A DNA stretch of 64,000 bases from Desulfobacteraceae bacterium (GTDB lineage Bacteria > Desulfobacterota > Desulfobacteria > Desulfobacterales > Desulfosarcinaceae). A program made the position numbers and the translations under genes. The notes under the pieces were generated by a model. It was not told where the DNA came from. It did not search any database and worked only from the letters and a program-made list of their open reading frames with translations. Below are positions 1-9,266 of this stretch, in pieces (positions within the stretch are counted from its first letter, which is position 1; the number at the start of each line of letters is the position of its first letter). The stretch is taken from the NCBI GenBank assembly GCA_024230435.1, contig JAAERL010000751.1:50919-114918 (forward strand), read 5' to 3'.

Positions 1-165
1 AAAATGCAGGCCGAGGAAGGAATTAAATTTGCCCTGGAACAAATCGAAGAGTTTAAACAAATGGAGGGGGTGGCCGGTGTTCACCTTATGGCCATTGAGT
101 GGGAGCACCGTGTGCCTGAAATTGCAGAGCGAGCCGGGGTTTTGCCCAGACCTAAAGTAGATTGA
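1..165 (+). CDS. metF: Methylenetetrahydrofolate reductase, C-terminal end (partial)
   Basis: The window opens inside this gene; 54 codons remain before TGA at 163-165. The visible tail contains GVHLMAIEWEHRVPEI followed by ERAGVLPRP. This matches the C-terminal signature I know from acetogen and sulfate-reducer type MetF, not the E. coli ending. MetF reduces methylene-THF to methyl-THF; in such organisms it belongs to the methyl branch of the Wood-Ljungdahl pathway as well as methionine synthesis. A strong terminator follows directly, so it is the last gene of its operon. The assignment rests on a short segment only. Confidence 0.72.
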   Translation, partial: KMQAEEGIKFALEQIEEFKQMEGVAGVHLMAIEWEHRVPEIAERAGVLPRPKVD

Positions 166-187
166 TCCCTAAAATTAAAGACGCTTC

Positions 188-234
188 AAAACAACCCCTG
201 CCCTTCTGCGAGCAGGGAAGGGGTTGTTTTTTTT
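188..234 (+). terminator. Rho-independent terminator after metF
   Basis: The arms AACAACCCCT and AGGGGTTGTT pair perfectly, and inside them CCCT pairs with AGGG. A run of eight T follows. It begins about 23 bases after the metF stop, which is classical intrinsic terminator geometry. Confidence 0.9.
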
Positions 235-280
235 GAAACAACCAAGAACCTAAGCCACTAATCGAAACATAAGGGCCGCC

Positions 281-1597
281 ATGGCAAAAACAAAAATACT
301 TTTAGTGTCGCCGGTCAGTCAAAAACGCATACTTGGAGAGGACTTTCTTTTTAAATTGCCCGTCTTAGCTTTACCTACATTGGCTGCTTACACTCCCCCT
401 GATTGTGATGTCCACATGGTAGACGAAAGGATTCAAGTCCTGGACTTTAACGCTGACGCGGACTTGGTGGGCATTACATCCATGACGGCCCTTGCGCCGA
501 GAGCCTATGCTATTGCAGACCGGTTCCGCTGTCTGGGAAAAACAGTTGTGATGGGAGGCATGCACCCTTCAGCAATGCCGGCCGAAGCGCTTGAGCACTG
601 CGACTCTGTTGTGGCAGGCGAAGGCGAACTGGTTTGGCCTCGTGTTGTGGAGGATTTCAAACAAGGGCGGTTAAAACGGATTTACAAGGCTGATCATTTA
701 TTTGATGTCAGTCAGGCCAAACCTCCCCGTTGGGATATCATTGATAAAGAACGCTATACACCGGTTGATTTTATTGAAACCACGCGCGGGTGCCCCTTTA
801 ATTGCTCCTATTGCGCGGTCACCAATTTTTTTGGCGGAAAACACCGAACCAAGCCCCTGGAAATGATAGAAAAAATGGTTTCAAAGGTAAAAACCACCAA
901 AAAACGGTTTGCCCTCAAGAATCTGGTGTTTTTTGTGGATGACAATATCGTGGGCAACCGCAGCTATTGTATGGAACTTTTCAAACTGCTGAAAACATTT
1001 AACCTGCAATGGGTGGGGCAAGCCTCCATTACTGTGACCCAGGATGAACAGTTGCTCAAGCGCATGTCCGAAACTCGTTGCCTGGGCTTGCTCATCGGTC
1101 TGGAAAGTCTGTCGGATAAAACTTTGAGCCAGGTTGGAAAGCGTGTAAACCGGCCCAGCGAATATATAAAGGCCGTTGAAAAGCTTCATAAATACGGCAT
1201 CGGGATTAAATCAAGCTTTATGGTGGGATTTGATAACGATGATATAACCGTTTTTGACACCATGGCCCGTTTTATTCTCAATTCCAACCTGGACAGCGTT
1301 TACATCAGCATCATGACCCCGTATCCGGGAACCAAGCTGTTCGAAAAAATGGAAAGCCAAGGCCGTATCCTGCACCGTAATTGGGAAAAATACGATAGCG
1401 GTCATGTGGTTTTCCAGCCTGCCAGGATGACGGTCCGGCAACTTCAGGAAGGCTATTTGCGCCTTTACCGGAAGGCCTTGTCCTATCGCTCTATAGCTTT
1501 GCGCTTATGGCGTGCACGTACGCAGCTTCAATTTTTTTTGCCAGACAATCTTGCCTTTCGCCAGTGCCTGCTGAAAGTAGTCAACAGTTTTAAATAA
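281..1597 (+). CDS. B12-binding domain radical SAM protein
   Basis: 438 residues. The N-terminal third (about 1-130) looks like a cobalamin-binding Rossmann domain: ILLVSPVSQ at the start, then DLVGITSMT and GGMHPSAMP. The radical SAM domain follows, with the 4Fe-4S motif TRGCPFNCSYC near residue 170 and a glycine-containing GLESLS strand further on. This is the B12-binding radical SAM group whose known members include methyltransferases, cyclases and hopanoid or lipid modifying enzymes; the substrate cannot be read from sequence. The gene stands alone: a terminator precedes it, and the next gene starts 100 bases downstream. Upstream of the ATG only a weak AAGGG is present. Confidence 0.85.
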   Translation: MAKTKILLVSPVSQKRILGEDFLFKLPVLALPTLAAYTPPDCDVHMVDERIQVLDFNADADLVGITSMTALAPRAYAIADRFRCLGKTVVMGGMHPSAMPAEALEHCDSVVAGEGELVWPRVVEDFKQGRLKRIYKADHLFDVSQAKPPRWDIIDKERYTPVDFIETTRGCPFNCSYCAVTNFFGGKHRTKPLEMIEKMVSKVKTTKKRFALKNLVFFVDDNIVGNRSYCMELFKLLKTFNLQWVGQASITVTQDEQLLKRMSETRCLGLLIGLESLSDKTLSQVGKRVNRPSEYIKAVEKLHKYGIGIKSSFMVGFDNDDITVFDTMARFILNSNLDSVYISIMTPYPGTKLFEKMESQGRILHRNWEKYDSGHVVFQPARMTVRQLQEGYLRLYRKALSYRSIALRLWRARTQLQFFLPDNLAFRQCLLKVVNSFK

Positions 1598-1696
1598 AGG
1601 ATCTCTTGCCGATAACACCCGCCTTTGTTAGAACTTTTAATAGAAACCTGATAAAATTCGTGCTCGATTTCACCGCAACCCAATCAGAGGTTTAAT

Positions 1697-4600
1697 ATGT
1701 CTTTGTCCAGTCAAGCCGATGAATCGGCTGATACCTATCGTCCTTCGGCAAAACAGATTATATCTCATATCTGGCGGGTGCCTTTTTTACGCAATATTTT
1801 TTTAGCTTGCCTTGCCGTAGCCATTTTATTTCCAATTTACAACCTGATTTATTTATCCCCGGCTTATCGTCAAATGCTTTTTACCCTGAAAGAGGACAGC
1901 GCAAAGCGGGTTGCTGCCCATATAACGCGTTTTTTGTTGCGTGATAAAGGGCCGGAAAACATCGATCCCGCCGATGATATTCAATTAAAACAACTCGTGA
2001 AAAAAATGCAGACCGATTTTAAACTAGATAAACTCAGTTTATACGATGCCGACGGCAAAGTGATTTTCTCCACGGAAAGTATTGAGGTCGGAATGCTAAG
2101 CGAGCAATTATACTTTACCCAAAAGGTTTCACGCAGGCGTGTTTTTTCAATATTCATTGCTCGAAAAAGCTCCCTTTCCCCAGGCCGTATGCCCGATCAT
2201 GATGTGCTCAAGGTATTTATTCCAATTATCATCAAAAGCGGTTTCAAGGGAGCCGTTGAAATATATTACGATATTTCGGATGTTCACGGCAGATTGAAGA
2301 ATCTTCTGGCAAGAAGCAATATCAGCCTGCTGTTGATTGCCGGAGTACTTATGGTGATTACTGCGGTTATCTTATTTAAGGCCGGCTTAGCGATGTTGAA
2401 CCATGAACAATCAGACAAGGCTCTGCGAAAGGTGCGTGATTCACTGGAACGGCGGATAAATGAACGAACCAGGGATCTAATTGATGCCAATAAGGAATTG
2501 CAACTTGAAATTTTAGAGCGCCGCCAGGCGGTTGAAGCCATGCGCCTGAGCGAAAAACGCTTCCGCACCTTGGTTGAGACGATCCCCCACGGGATTGTGG
2601 AAATAGAACCCGATAGCACAATCACCTTTGCAAATCAGGCATATTTTAAAATGCATGGTATCGAAAACGGCGAACTCATGGGCAAATCGTTGTTCAACTC
2701 GGCTGTTTCAGACGAGGAAAGACAGCAATTACATGAGCATCTGTCCCGGCTCATTGAGCAAAAGCCTTATCCGCAGCCCTGGTTCAGCAAGGATATTACA
2801 TCGGATGGGCGCATCATTGAAACTCAGGTGGATTGGTCCTACAAACGTGATGCACGGGGACAGGTATTGGGATTGATCGCAGTTATTACCGACATCACCC
2901 AACGGCGGCTGGCGGAAAAGGCCTTGCTGGACAATTTGAATTTTATGAACACTTTGATCGATACCATCCCCAACCCCGTTTTTTATAAGGATGAACAAGG
3001 GTTTTTTTTAGGTTGCAACGTTGCCTATGCTAAAACGCTTGGCAAGCCTAAGGGCCAAATCATGGGGCGCAGGCTTATCGACTTGAAAGAGGGTGCAATG
3101 AGCGATATGGCCATGCACTATCACAACCAGGATCTTATTCTTATGCGCAGCTCGGGCATACAGACCCATGAAGAGCAGATTTTATGCGCCGATGGTGTTA
3201 CACGCGATTTTATGCTTTTTAAGGCCACCTTTGCCGATGATGAAGGAAGTGTGGCGGGTCTGGTAGGCATTATGCTCGACATTACGGACCGCAAGCAGGT
3301 TGAAAAAGAACTCAAGGAAAGCAAAAACCTGTTTGATGCATTTATGCAGAATCTTCCTGGGCTGGCCTATATGAAAGACCTCATGGGCCGCTATATGTTT
3401 GTCAATGATGGTTTTGCCAGGTTCACGGGAACCCGGAGCGGCGATTCGGTAGGTTTGTGCAATGACCAAGTGTGGAACAAAGAAACGGCCCGGCTGCTGC
3501 AAAATAACGATGACATGGTTCTGCACAGCCACGCCGCCGCCAATACCTTGGAAACAGTGCAATTGCACGATGGCCAGGCGCGTGACCTGCTCACGACAAG
3601 GTTTCCCATTTTTCAGGACAACGCCTTGTTTGCTTTAGGCGGTGTTTCCATTGACATTACCGAGCGCACCAAAGCCGAAAAACAAAGCAGGCAACTTGAA
3701 CTGCAACTCCAGCAAGCTCAGAAAATGGAGGCGCTGGGAACCCTGGCAGGAGGTATCGCTCATGATTTTAACAATATTTTAGCATCCATCATAGGCTATA
3801 GTGAAATCCTGGCCTCAGACACCGATAAGAAGCATCCAAACTACCACTACCTTGAGCGTGTACTCGAATCCGGGGAGCGCGCCCGTTCGCTGGTCAAGCA
3901 AATTTTGACATTCAGCCGTCAAAGCGAAATCGAGCCCAAACCGGTACAGGTGAAGATTATCGTCAAAGAAGTACTCAAGTTGCTCAGAGCCACCTTGCCA
4001 GCCACCATTGAGATTCGGCAGGAAACCGAAACCAATGCCGCTGTTATGGCCGATCCGGTTCAAATCCACCAGGTTATGATGAATTTGTGTACCAATGCCG
4101 GCTATGCCATGCGCGAAAAGGGCGGTCAATTGACAGTGCGCCTTGAAAAAAAATTAGTAGCCGAAAACTTTCTCGAATTGAAACCTGGGATTTACTTGAA
4201 GTTAAGCATCACAGATACCGGCGCCGGTATCAGTGAGGAAAATATTGCCCGCATTTATGATCCGTTTTTCACTACCAAACCCAAAGGCGAAGGAACCGGA
4301 ATGGGATTGTCCGTGGTGCACGGCATTGTCACAAGCTTAGGCGGCGGCATAATGGTCAAGAGCACACCGGGGCAAGGAACCCATTTCGATGTTTATCTTC
4401 CGGCCCTGGATATTGAACCCAAGCACCCCATGGTGGAAAAACAAGCGCTGCCCGTAGGCAAAGAAAGAATAATGTTTGTAGATGACGAGCTGTTTCAGAC
4501 CGATATGCTCAAGCACATGCTTGGCTTGTTGGGCTATAAAGTACAGGTTTACAATAAAAGCCCTGAAGCGCTTGCTGCGTTTGAGAAAGACCCTAAAGCC

Positions 4601-4846
4601 TTTGACCTGGTGATTACGGATATGATTATGCCGGAAATAACCGGTGACCAAATGGCCAAACGCATGCTTGAACTGCGCCCGGATTTACCCATTATATTGT
4701 GTACGGGCTTTAGCGATACGATGAACGAAAAACAAACCAAGACCATCGGCATCCGCGCATACGCCCTTAAACCTTTGGCAATGGAAGAGCTGGCCCATCT
4801 TATCCGCCAGGTTCTTGACCAATCCAATGAGTCAGAGCAGATATAA
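1697..4846 (+). CDS. Membrane PAS-domain hybrid histidine kinase with C-terminal receiver
   Basis: 1049 residues. Two membrane segments (about 33-54 and 209-230) flank a periplasmic sensor region of roughly 155 residues. A short coiled coil follows, then three consecutive PAS/PAC modules (about 285-400, 410-535, 540-660). The HisKA H-box is LAGGIAHDFNNILA. The ATPase domain shows NLCTNAGYAM (N box), DTGAGI (G1) and GTGMGLSVVHGIV (G2). A receiver domain closes the protein, with the acceptor Asp in DLVITDMIMP and the switch Lys in YALKPL. Membrane location and phosphorelay output are inferred from family knowledge. No response regulator or HPt gene lies next to it, so it is an orphan. A hairpin repeat (element B) begins directly after the stop codon. 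Confidence 0.92.
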   Translation: MSLSSQADESADTYRPSAKQIISHIWRVPFLRNIFLACLAVAILFPIYNLIYLSPAYRQMLFTLKEDSAKRVAAHITRFLLRDKGPENIDPADDIQLKQLVKKMQTDFKLDKLSLYDADGKVIFSTESIEVGMLSEQLYFTQKVSRRRVFSIFIARKSSLSPGRMPDHDVLKVFIPIIIKSGFKGAVEIYYDISDVHGRLKNLLARSNISLLLIAGVLMVITAVILFKAGLAMLNHEQSDKALRKVRDSLERRINERTRDLIDANKELQLEILERRQAVEAMRLSEKRFRTLVETIPHGIVEIEPDSTITFANQAYFKMHGIENGELMGKSLFNSAVSDEERQQLHEHLSRLIEQKPYPQPWFSKDITSDGRIIETQVDWSYKRDARGQVLGLIAVITDITQRRLAEKALLDNLNFMNTLIDTIPNPVFYKDEQGFFLGCNVAYAKTLGKPKGQIMGRRLIDLKEGAMSDMAMHYHNQDLILMRSSGIQTHEEQILCADGVTRDFMLFKATFADDEGSVAGLVGIMLDITDRKQVEKELKESKNLFDAFMQNLPGLAYMKDLMGRYMFVNDGFARFTGTRSGDSVGLCNDQVWNKETARLLQNNDDMVLHSHAAANTLETVQLHDGQARDLLTTRFPIFQDNALFALGGVSIDITERTKAEKQSRQLELQLQQAQKMEALGTLAGGIAHDFNNILASIIGYSEILASDTDKKHPNYHYLERVLESGERARSLVKQILTFSRQSEIEPKPVQVKIIVKEVLKLLRATLPATIEIRQETETNAAVMADPVQIHQVMMNLCTNAGYAMREKGGQLTVRLEKKLVAENFLELKPGIYLKLSITDTGAGISEENIARIYDPFFTTKPKGEGTGMGLSVVHGIVTSLGGGIMVKSTPGQGTHFDVYLPALDIEPKHPMVEKQALPVGKERIMFVDDELFQTDMLKHMLGLLGYKVQVYNKSPEALAAFEKDPKAFDLVITDMIMPEITGDQMAKRMLELRPDLPIILCTGFSDTMNEKQTKTIGIRAYALKPLAMEELAHLIRQVLDQSNESEQI

Positions 4847-5005
4847 GGGCCCCGGAAAAAATGTTTTATTCCAACTGACTTGTCTATCAACTCGTTTTCT
4901 GCGTTGCGCAAAGCTGCGAATATCTCGATATGCACGGCTTTGCGCGCCTTGAATACGAGCCCATATCCTGCGCCAATTGGACAAAACAATTTTTCCGCGA
5001 CCCTA
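4847..5005 (+). repeat. Hairpin element B, copy 1
   Basis: About 160 bases with imperfect inverted ends: GGGCCCCGGAAAAAATGTTT on the left, and the complement of AATTTTTCCGCGACCCT on the right. The centre is a stem GCGCAAAGC / GCTTTGCGC around a loop containing CGAATAT and ATATGCA. The element starts one base after the stop codon of the hybrid kinase gene. A second copy lies at 34600-34760, and the core is shared with element A. It has no coding capacity, so it is MITE-like or a structured 3' element. Confidence 0.8.
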
Positions 5006-5117
5006 AGATGTTTAAGAACTTGTTTGGGAAATAGAAAATTTGAGACATTTTGGCCTCGCCCTCGCCCTCGCCCTCGTGCTTTTGCTGCCGATTTAATAAT
5101 TCCCAAACAGGCTCTAA
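5003..5117 (+). repeat. Inverted-end element C, copy 1
   Basis: The left end contains CTTGTTTGGGAAATAGAAAA and the right end TTAATAATTCCCAAACAGGC followed by TCTAAG, so the outer ~12 bases are inverted copies of each other. The interior carries four tandem CCTCGC-like hexamers near 5055-5080. Copy 2 is at 34757-34934. In both places C follows directly on B, sharing the CTAAG boundary. Confidence 0.7.
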
Positions 5118-5134
5118 GATTATCCGGCGAAAGT

Positions 5135-5163
5135 TCCCGGTAATTTATCGCCGGGAGCAGTCA
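5135..5163 (+). repeat. Short palindromic repeat D, copy 1
   Basis: The segment reads CCCGGTAATTTATCGCCGGG followed by AGCAGTCAC. Near-identical copies lie at 19686-19713, 30945-30972, 57162-57186 and 58395-58434. Here it follows element C and precedes the TauE/SafE gene by about 120 bases. Confidence 0.75.
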
Positions 5164-5282
5164 CAAAAATGCTCCCGCGAGAATATTTCCTGGCTAAACC
5201 ATCTCTTTTTCCTGTTTTTCTTTTTTTGAGTGTATTATAAGAAATCTTATACTTTAACTCCTGTAAAAAGATTGTCTGGAGA

Positions 5283-6065
5283 TTGAAAACATTGGTCTTA
5301 CCGGATTTAACCTTTGAAATCTATTTACTTCTTTTTGGCGCGGGACTTTTTGCCGGATTCGTGGACTCGGTTGCCGGCGGGGGAGGATTGATCAGTCTTC
5401 CGGCTCTTATGGCTGCGGGGATACCGCCCCATATGGCCCTTGGCGTTAACAAACTCCAGGGCAGCTTTGGAACACTTTCGGCTGCCTATAACTATATGAA
5501 AAAAAGTAACACGGGTTTCAAACAACTTTACCCGGGCATTGTCCTGACACTTGCCGGCGCCGTGTTTGGGGCCATGGCAATCAGCAATCTCGATCCATTT
5601 TTTCTAAAACATATTATTCCCGTTCTACTTTTTATTGTATTGATTTATACTTTTTTTGCAAAAAATATAGGACGTAAAAAAAAGAAAGCCTTGATACCTC
5701 AAGGTGTGTTTTATCTTATCTTCGGATTGGGCCTGGGTTTTTATGACGGCTTTTTCGGTCCGGGAACGGGATCTTTCTGGACTGCGGCCTACCTTGTCTT
5801 TTTGGGTCAGAGCATGACCCTTTCCGTGGGGTATACCAAGGTGATGAACTTTACTAGCAATATTGTTGCCTTGACTGTATTTATTATCGGCGGCAATGTT
5901 TTATATGGTATCGGTTTATGCATGGCCGCAGGCCAGATTGCCGGTGCGCGCATAGGCTCCAACCTTGCCATTGAAAAAGGCGTTCACTTTATTCGTCCAC
6001 TTTTTCTTTGCGTTGTTTTTGTCACTTTGCTGCGGATGCTCTATCAAAATTATATGCCGTCATGA
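5283..6065 (+). CDS. TauE/SafE-family sulfite/sulfonate exporter-like membrane protein
   Basis: About 260 residues, strongly hydrophobic, with about eight membrane segments. The N-terminal motif GLFAGFVDSVAGGGGLISLP and the later GLGFYDGFFGPGTGSFW are the duplicated half-signature of the TSUP (TauE/SafE) family, inner-membrane permeases for sulfite, sulfonates or sulfoacetate. The start is uncertain. A TTG at 5283 has GGAG only one base away, whereas a TTG at 5292 lies ten bases after that GGAG and may be the true start. The gene stands alone. In a sulfate-reducer-like genome a role in sulfur-compound export fits, but the substrate is not determinable here. Confidence 0.85.
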   Translation: MKTLVLPDLTFEIYLLLFGAGLFAGFVDSVAGGGGLISLPALMAAGIPPHMALGVNKLQGSFGTLSAAYNYMKKSNTGFKQLYPGIVLTLAGAVFGAMAISNLDPFFLKHIIPVLLFIVLIYTFFAKNIGRKKKKALIPQGVFYLIFGLGLGFYDGFFGPGTGSFWTAAYLVFLGQSMTLSVGYTKVMNFTSNIVALTVFIIGGNVLYGIGLCMAAGQIAGARIGSNLAIEKGVHFIRPLFLCVVFVTLLRMLYQNYMPS

Positions 6066-6612
6066 CCAATTTTCTACGGCCAAAAGTCATGTGTTTGTAT
6101 TGCGGCCTTGGTCATAACTTCGGCCACCTTGAGTTAGTGCTCGCAAAGTTGAAATAAAAAACCTATAAATTCAAGATGTTAACAAAAACTTGAGTGAACG
6201 TTACTTATTCTTTGGCCGATATTAAAAATAAGCCCTGTATTGTATCGTGAAAAATCGTATATTTATGCTTGACATGCTAGCTGTTCGCGGGTTAATGCCA
6301 ATAATTAGAGTGAGTATTTATTGGACTGATTAGGAAATCAATACTGGAGCGGGCTTTTTATTAGAATGTCTATCTTTGGAAGATAATTTTGATGATCTGA
6401 TCAAATTTTGCTGTCTCTTCTAAGACCTTAAGATTCAACCCGCCGGTTCCTTTTATTATCCTGATTATTCCCTTGATCTAAATATATAAAAATCTAAATA
6501 TATATAAAATTTATTTGTAATACCCCGTCCTGTGTCTCCTGTTTCGATCTGGCTTCAAGCAGTGAAGTTAACCGCTGCATTTGCATATAACGTGTTACGG
6601 ATAGGAGGAGAA
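6066..6612. other. Intergenic region with a candidate promoter for the peptide-transport operon
   Basis: 547 bases without a convincing gene. The A+T-rich sequence contains TTGACA at 6269-6274 and TTAATG at 6292-6297, separated by 17 bases, a plausible sigma-70 promoter. This would leave a 5' leader of about 300 bases before the operon; I saw no recognisable riboswitch in it. Confidence 0.4.
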
Positions 6613-8169
6613 ATGAAGAAAATCATATTATTGTGTCTGGCTGCTGGCCTTGTTTTTAGCGGAACCGCAATCGCAAAAGGCAAAACGCTGCGTTTGGCTC
6701 TGGATGCAGATCCAAAAACCCTAGATATCCACGAACAATTATCCGCGGGTATGTTGCAGTTTTCCCATATTGTGTTTGATCCGCTTGTGCGCTGGACCCT
6801 GGATATGTCTTTCGAGCCGCGTCTTGCCCGGCGATGGGAGCGCATCGATGATAAAACCATGCGTTTTTACCTGCGAAAGGGCGTCAGCTTCCACAGCGGA
6901 AATCCTTTTACAGCCAAGGATATAGTTTTCAGCGTTAACAGGCTCAAAAAGAGCGTGGATTTTAAAGGGCTTTTCGAACTGTTTGAAGAACCGGTCATTA
7001 TAGACGACCATACGGTAGACATCAAAACAAGCAAACCCTATCCGCTGCTGCTCAACATGGCCACTTACATATTTCCGGTAGACAGCGTCTTTTACACAGG
7101 CAAAGATAATAAGGGCAAAGCCAAGGACAATATTGTCAAAGTGGGCTACAGCTTTGCCAAATCCACTTTGCCCAGCGGCACCGGTCCGTATCGTTGCACC
7201 TACCGCGAGCACGGCGTTAAGATGCTCTTTGAACGCAATTCAGACTATTGGGATAAAAAATCCCCCGGAAACGTAGATAAAATAGTTTTGTCACCCATCA
7301 AGGAAGAAGCCACCCGTGTAGCCGCCCTGCTTTCCGGAGATGTGGATGTTATTTCCCCGGTACCGCCCCAGGACTTTAAACGTATTGAACGGGATCGAAA
7401 GGTTAATCTGTTTACAGTCACCGGCACTCGTATCATCACCGTTCAAATGAACCAAAAACGTTCTAAACCCTTGCGTAATCCATTGGTTCGCCAGGCAATT
7501 GTGCATGCAGTCAATAACGATGGCATTGTAAAAAGGCTGATGAAGGGCACCGCGACCCTGGCTGGCCAAATGAGCCCCGAAGGTTATTTGGGACATGACG
7601 AAACTCTCAAGCCTCGCTACGATCTTGAAAAGGCCAAACAGTTAATGAAGCAGGCAGGCTACGAAAAAGGCTTTACTGCTAACATGATCGCTCCGAACAA
7701 CCGCTACGTCAACGATGAGAAAATCGCTGAAGCTTTCGTGTCCATGCTTTCTAAAATAAAAATCAAGATCAATCTGAAAACCATGCCCAAGGCTCAGTAT
7801 TGGGACGAATTTGATCGCCAACCGGCTGATTTTCAGTTAATCGGCTGGCATTCCGATACCGAGGATTCCGGCAACTTTTATGAATACCTGGCAATGTGCC
7901 CGGATAGGAAAACCGGACTCGGTCAGTATAATTCGGGTAATTATTGCAATCAAGAAGTTGATAAACTGACCCTGGAATCCATGGTGGAAACCGATATGCA
8001 GGTTCGCGCCGCAAAGCTTAAAAAAATTGAAAGAATTCTTTATGACGAAGCGGCCTTTATCCCGTTTCACTGGCAAAACTTCGCATACGGCGCTCGCAAG
8101 GGCATCAATGTCGAGCCCATCCTCAACATAATGAATTTTCCGTATTTTGGTGATCTAGTGATGAAATAG
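6613..8169 (+). CDS. ABC transporter periplasmic dipeptide/oligopeptide-binding protein (SBP family 5)
   Basis: 518 residues from the ATG at 6613, which has an excellent AGGAGGAG ribosome site six bases upstream; the reading frame is open further upstream but that part is not needed. Residues 1-22 form a signal peptide (MKKIILLCLAAGLVFSGTAIA, cleavage after AIA). The mature protein has typical SBP_bac_5 features: LRLALDADPKTLDIHE at the start, then PLVRWTLDMSFEPRLARRWE and FTAKDIVFSVNRLK. It captures peptides or related solutes in the periplasm for the permeases encoded next. It is the first gene of a five-gene importer operon. The ligand (peptide, nickel chelate or sugar conjugate) cannot be told from sequence. 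Confidence 0.92.
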   Translation: MKKIILLCLAAGLVFSGTAIAKGKTLRLALDADPKTLDIHEQLSAGMLQFSHIVFDPLVRWTLDMSFEPRLARRWERIDDKTMRFYLRKGVSFHSGNPFTAKDIVFSVNRLKKSVDFKGLFELFEEPVIIDDHTVDIKTSKPYPLLLNMATYIFPVDSVFYTGKDNKGKAKDNIVKVGYSFAKSTLPSGTGPYRCTYREHGVKMLFERNSDYWDKKSPGNVDKIVLSPIKEEATRVAALLSGDVDVISPVPPQDFKRIERDRKVNLFTVTGTRIITVQMNQKRSKPLRNPLVRQAIVHAVNNDGIVKRLMKGTATLAGQMSPEGYLGHDETLKPRYDLEKAKQLMKQAGYEKGFTANMIAPNNRYVNDEKIAEAFVSMLSKIKIKINLKTMPKAQYWDEFDRQPADFQLIGWHSDTEDSGNFYEYLAMCPDRKTGLGQYNSGNYCNQEVDKLTLESMVETDMQVRAAKLKKIERILYDEAAFIPFHWQNFAYGARKGINVEPILNIMNFPYFGDLVMK

Positions 8170-8291
8170 TTATAATTTAGGGGCTTTTTGGCTCTGTGTA
8201 TCGGTCGTCAAAAACCAATCAGCTTCCAAGGCCCTTAATCTAACTGCTTTGTAAATAAGAACCTAAAACCGGGATATGGAATAAAATTTTT

Positions 8292-9266
8292 ATGTTTGCG
8301 TTTATTGTTCGAAGAATTATCCAGGCTATTTTTGTAATGGTGATCATCGCGGGAATTGGATTTACTGTGCAAAACAAACTCGGAGACCCCGTACGCGATA
8401 TGGTGGGCGAAAGGGTTTCCGTTGCCGAGCGCGAAGCTCTGCGGGACAAATTGGGGCTCAACGATCCTTTTTTAACGCAATTTGGGCGGTTTGTGCGCAA
8501 TGCAGTCCACGGTGATTTAGGGATTTCTTATTTCCATAACAAGCCTACTGTGGATGTGATTTTGTCCAAGGCCCCGGCCACCCTGGAACTGGTGTTTGGT
8601 TCGACGGTGATGATCCTGGTTCTGTGCTTTCCCATAGGCATTTATACTGCCATTAAGCCAAAAACATGGTTTTCGCGGTTTGTCATGGGCTCGAGCACTA
8701 TTGGCGTGGCAGTGCCAGTTTTTCTTACAGCCATTACATTGATTTATATTTTCGGAGTTGAGCTTAAATGGCTTCCATCCTACGGCCGCGGAGAAACAGT
8801 CGATATCTGGGGATGGGACACCGGTTTGCTTACCGCAGACGGTCTACTTCACTTGATTTTACCTAGTATTTCACTTTCTTCTATTATGCTGCCGTTATAC
8901 ATTCGGCTGATTCGCTCGGAAATGATGGAAGTTTTGGAAACCGAGTATATCAAATTTGCATGGGCCAAGGGCTTGCGCCGCTACAGGGTATGGCTGGTTC
9001 ACGCATTTAAAAACACCTTGCTGCCAGTGGTTACCGTGTTCGGGGTGGAGATAGGTATTTTGTTTGCCTTTACCCTGCTTACCGAAACCGTTTTTCAATG
9101 GCAGGGCATGGGATTTATGTTTTTAGAGGCTGTGGAGCGCTCAGATACGGCGCTGCTGGTGGCCTATCTGGTTGTGGTTGGAGTAATGTTCGTAGTGATT
9201 AACACACTTGTGGACATCGCCTATGGCTTTATCAATCCAATGGTACGCATAACGGGGGCCAAATGA
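8292..9266 (+). CDS. Peptide ABC transporter permease, DppB/OppB type
   Basis: 324 residues with about six membrane segments. The N-terminus FIVRRIIQAIFVMVIIAG and then LREKLGL-like LRDKLGLNDPF are characteristic of DppB/OppB. The cytoplasmic EAA loop is visible as EYIKFAWAKGLRRYRVWLVH. It forms the inner-membrane channel with the downstream DppC-like subunit, and the two genes overlap by four bases (ATGA), indicating translational coupling. It follows the binding protein by 122 bases with no evident terminator between. Confidence 0.93.
   Translation: MFAFIVRRIIQAIFVMVIIAGIGFTVQNKLGDPVRDMVGERVSVAEREALRDKLGLNDPFLTQFGRFVRNAVHGDLGISYFHNKPTVDVILSKAPATLELVFGSTVMILVLCFPIGIYTAIKPKTWFSRFVMGSSTIGVAVPVFLTAITLIYIFGVELKWLPSYGRGETVDIWGWDTGLLTADGLLHLILPSISLSSIMLPLYIRLIRSEMMEVLETEYIKFAWAKGLRRYRVWLVHAFKNTLLPVVTVFGVEIGILFAFTLLTETVFQWQGMGFMFLEAVERSDTALLVAYLVVVGVMFVVINTLVDIAYGFINPMVRITGAK

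Noticed and set aside
4549..5106. Minus-strand open frame of 185 codons
   Set aside because: It runs antisense through the receiver domain of the hybrid kinase and then through repeats B and C; composition and position mark it as a shadow frame.
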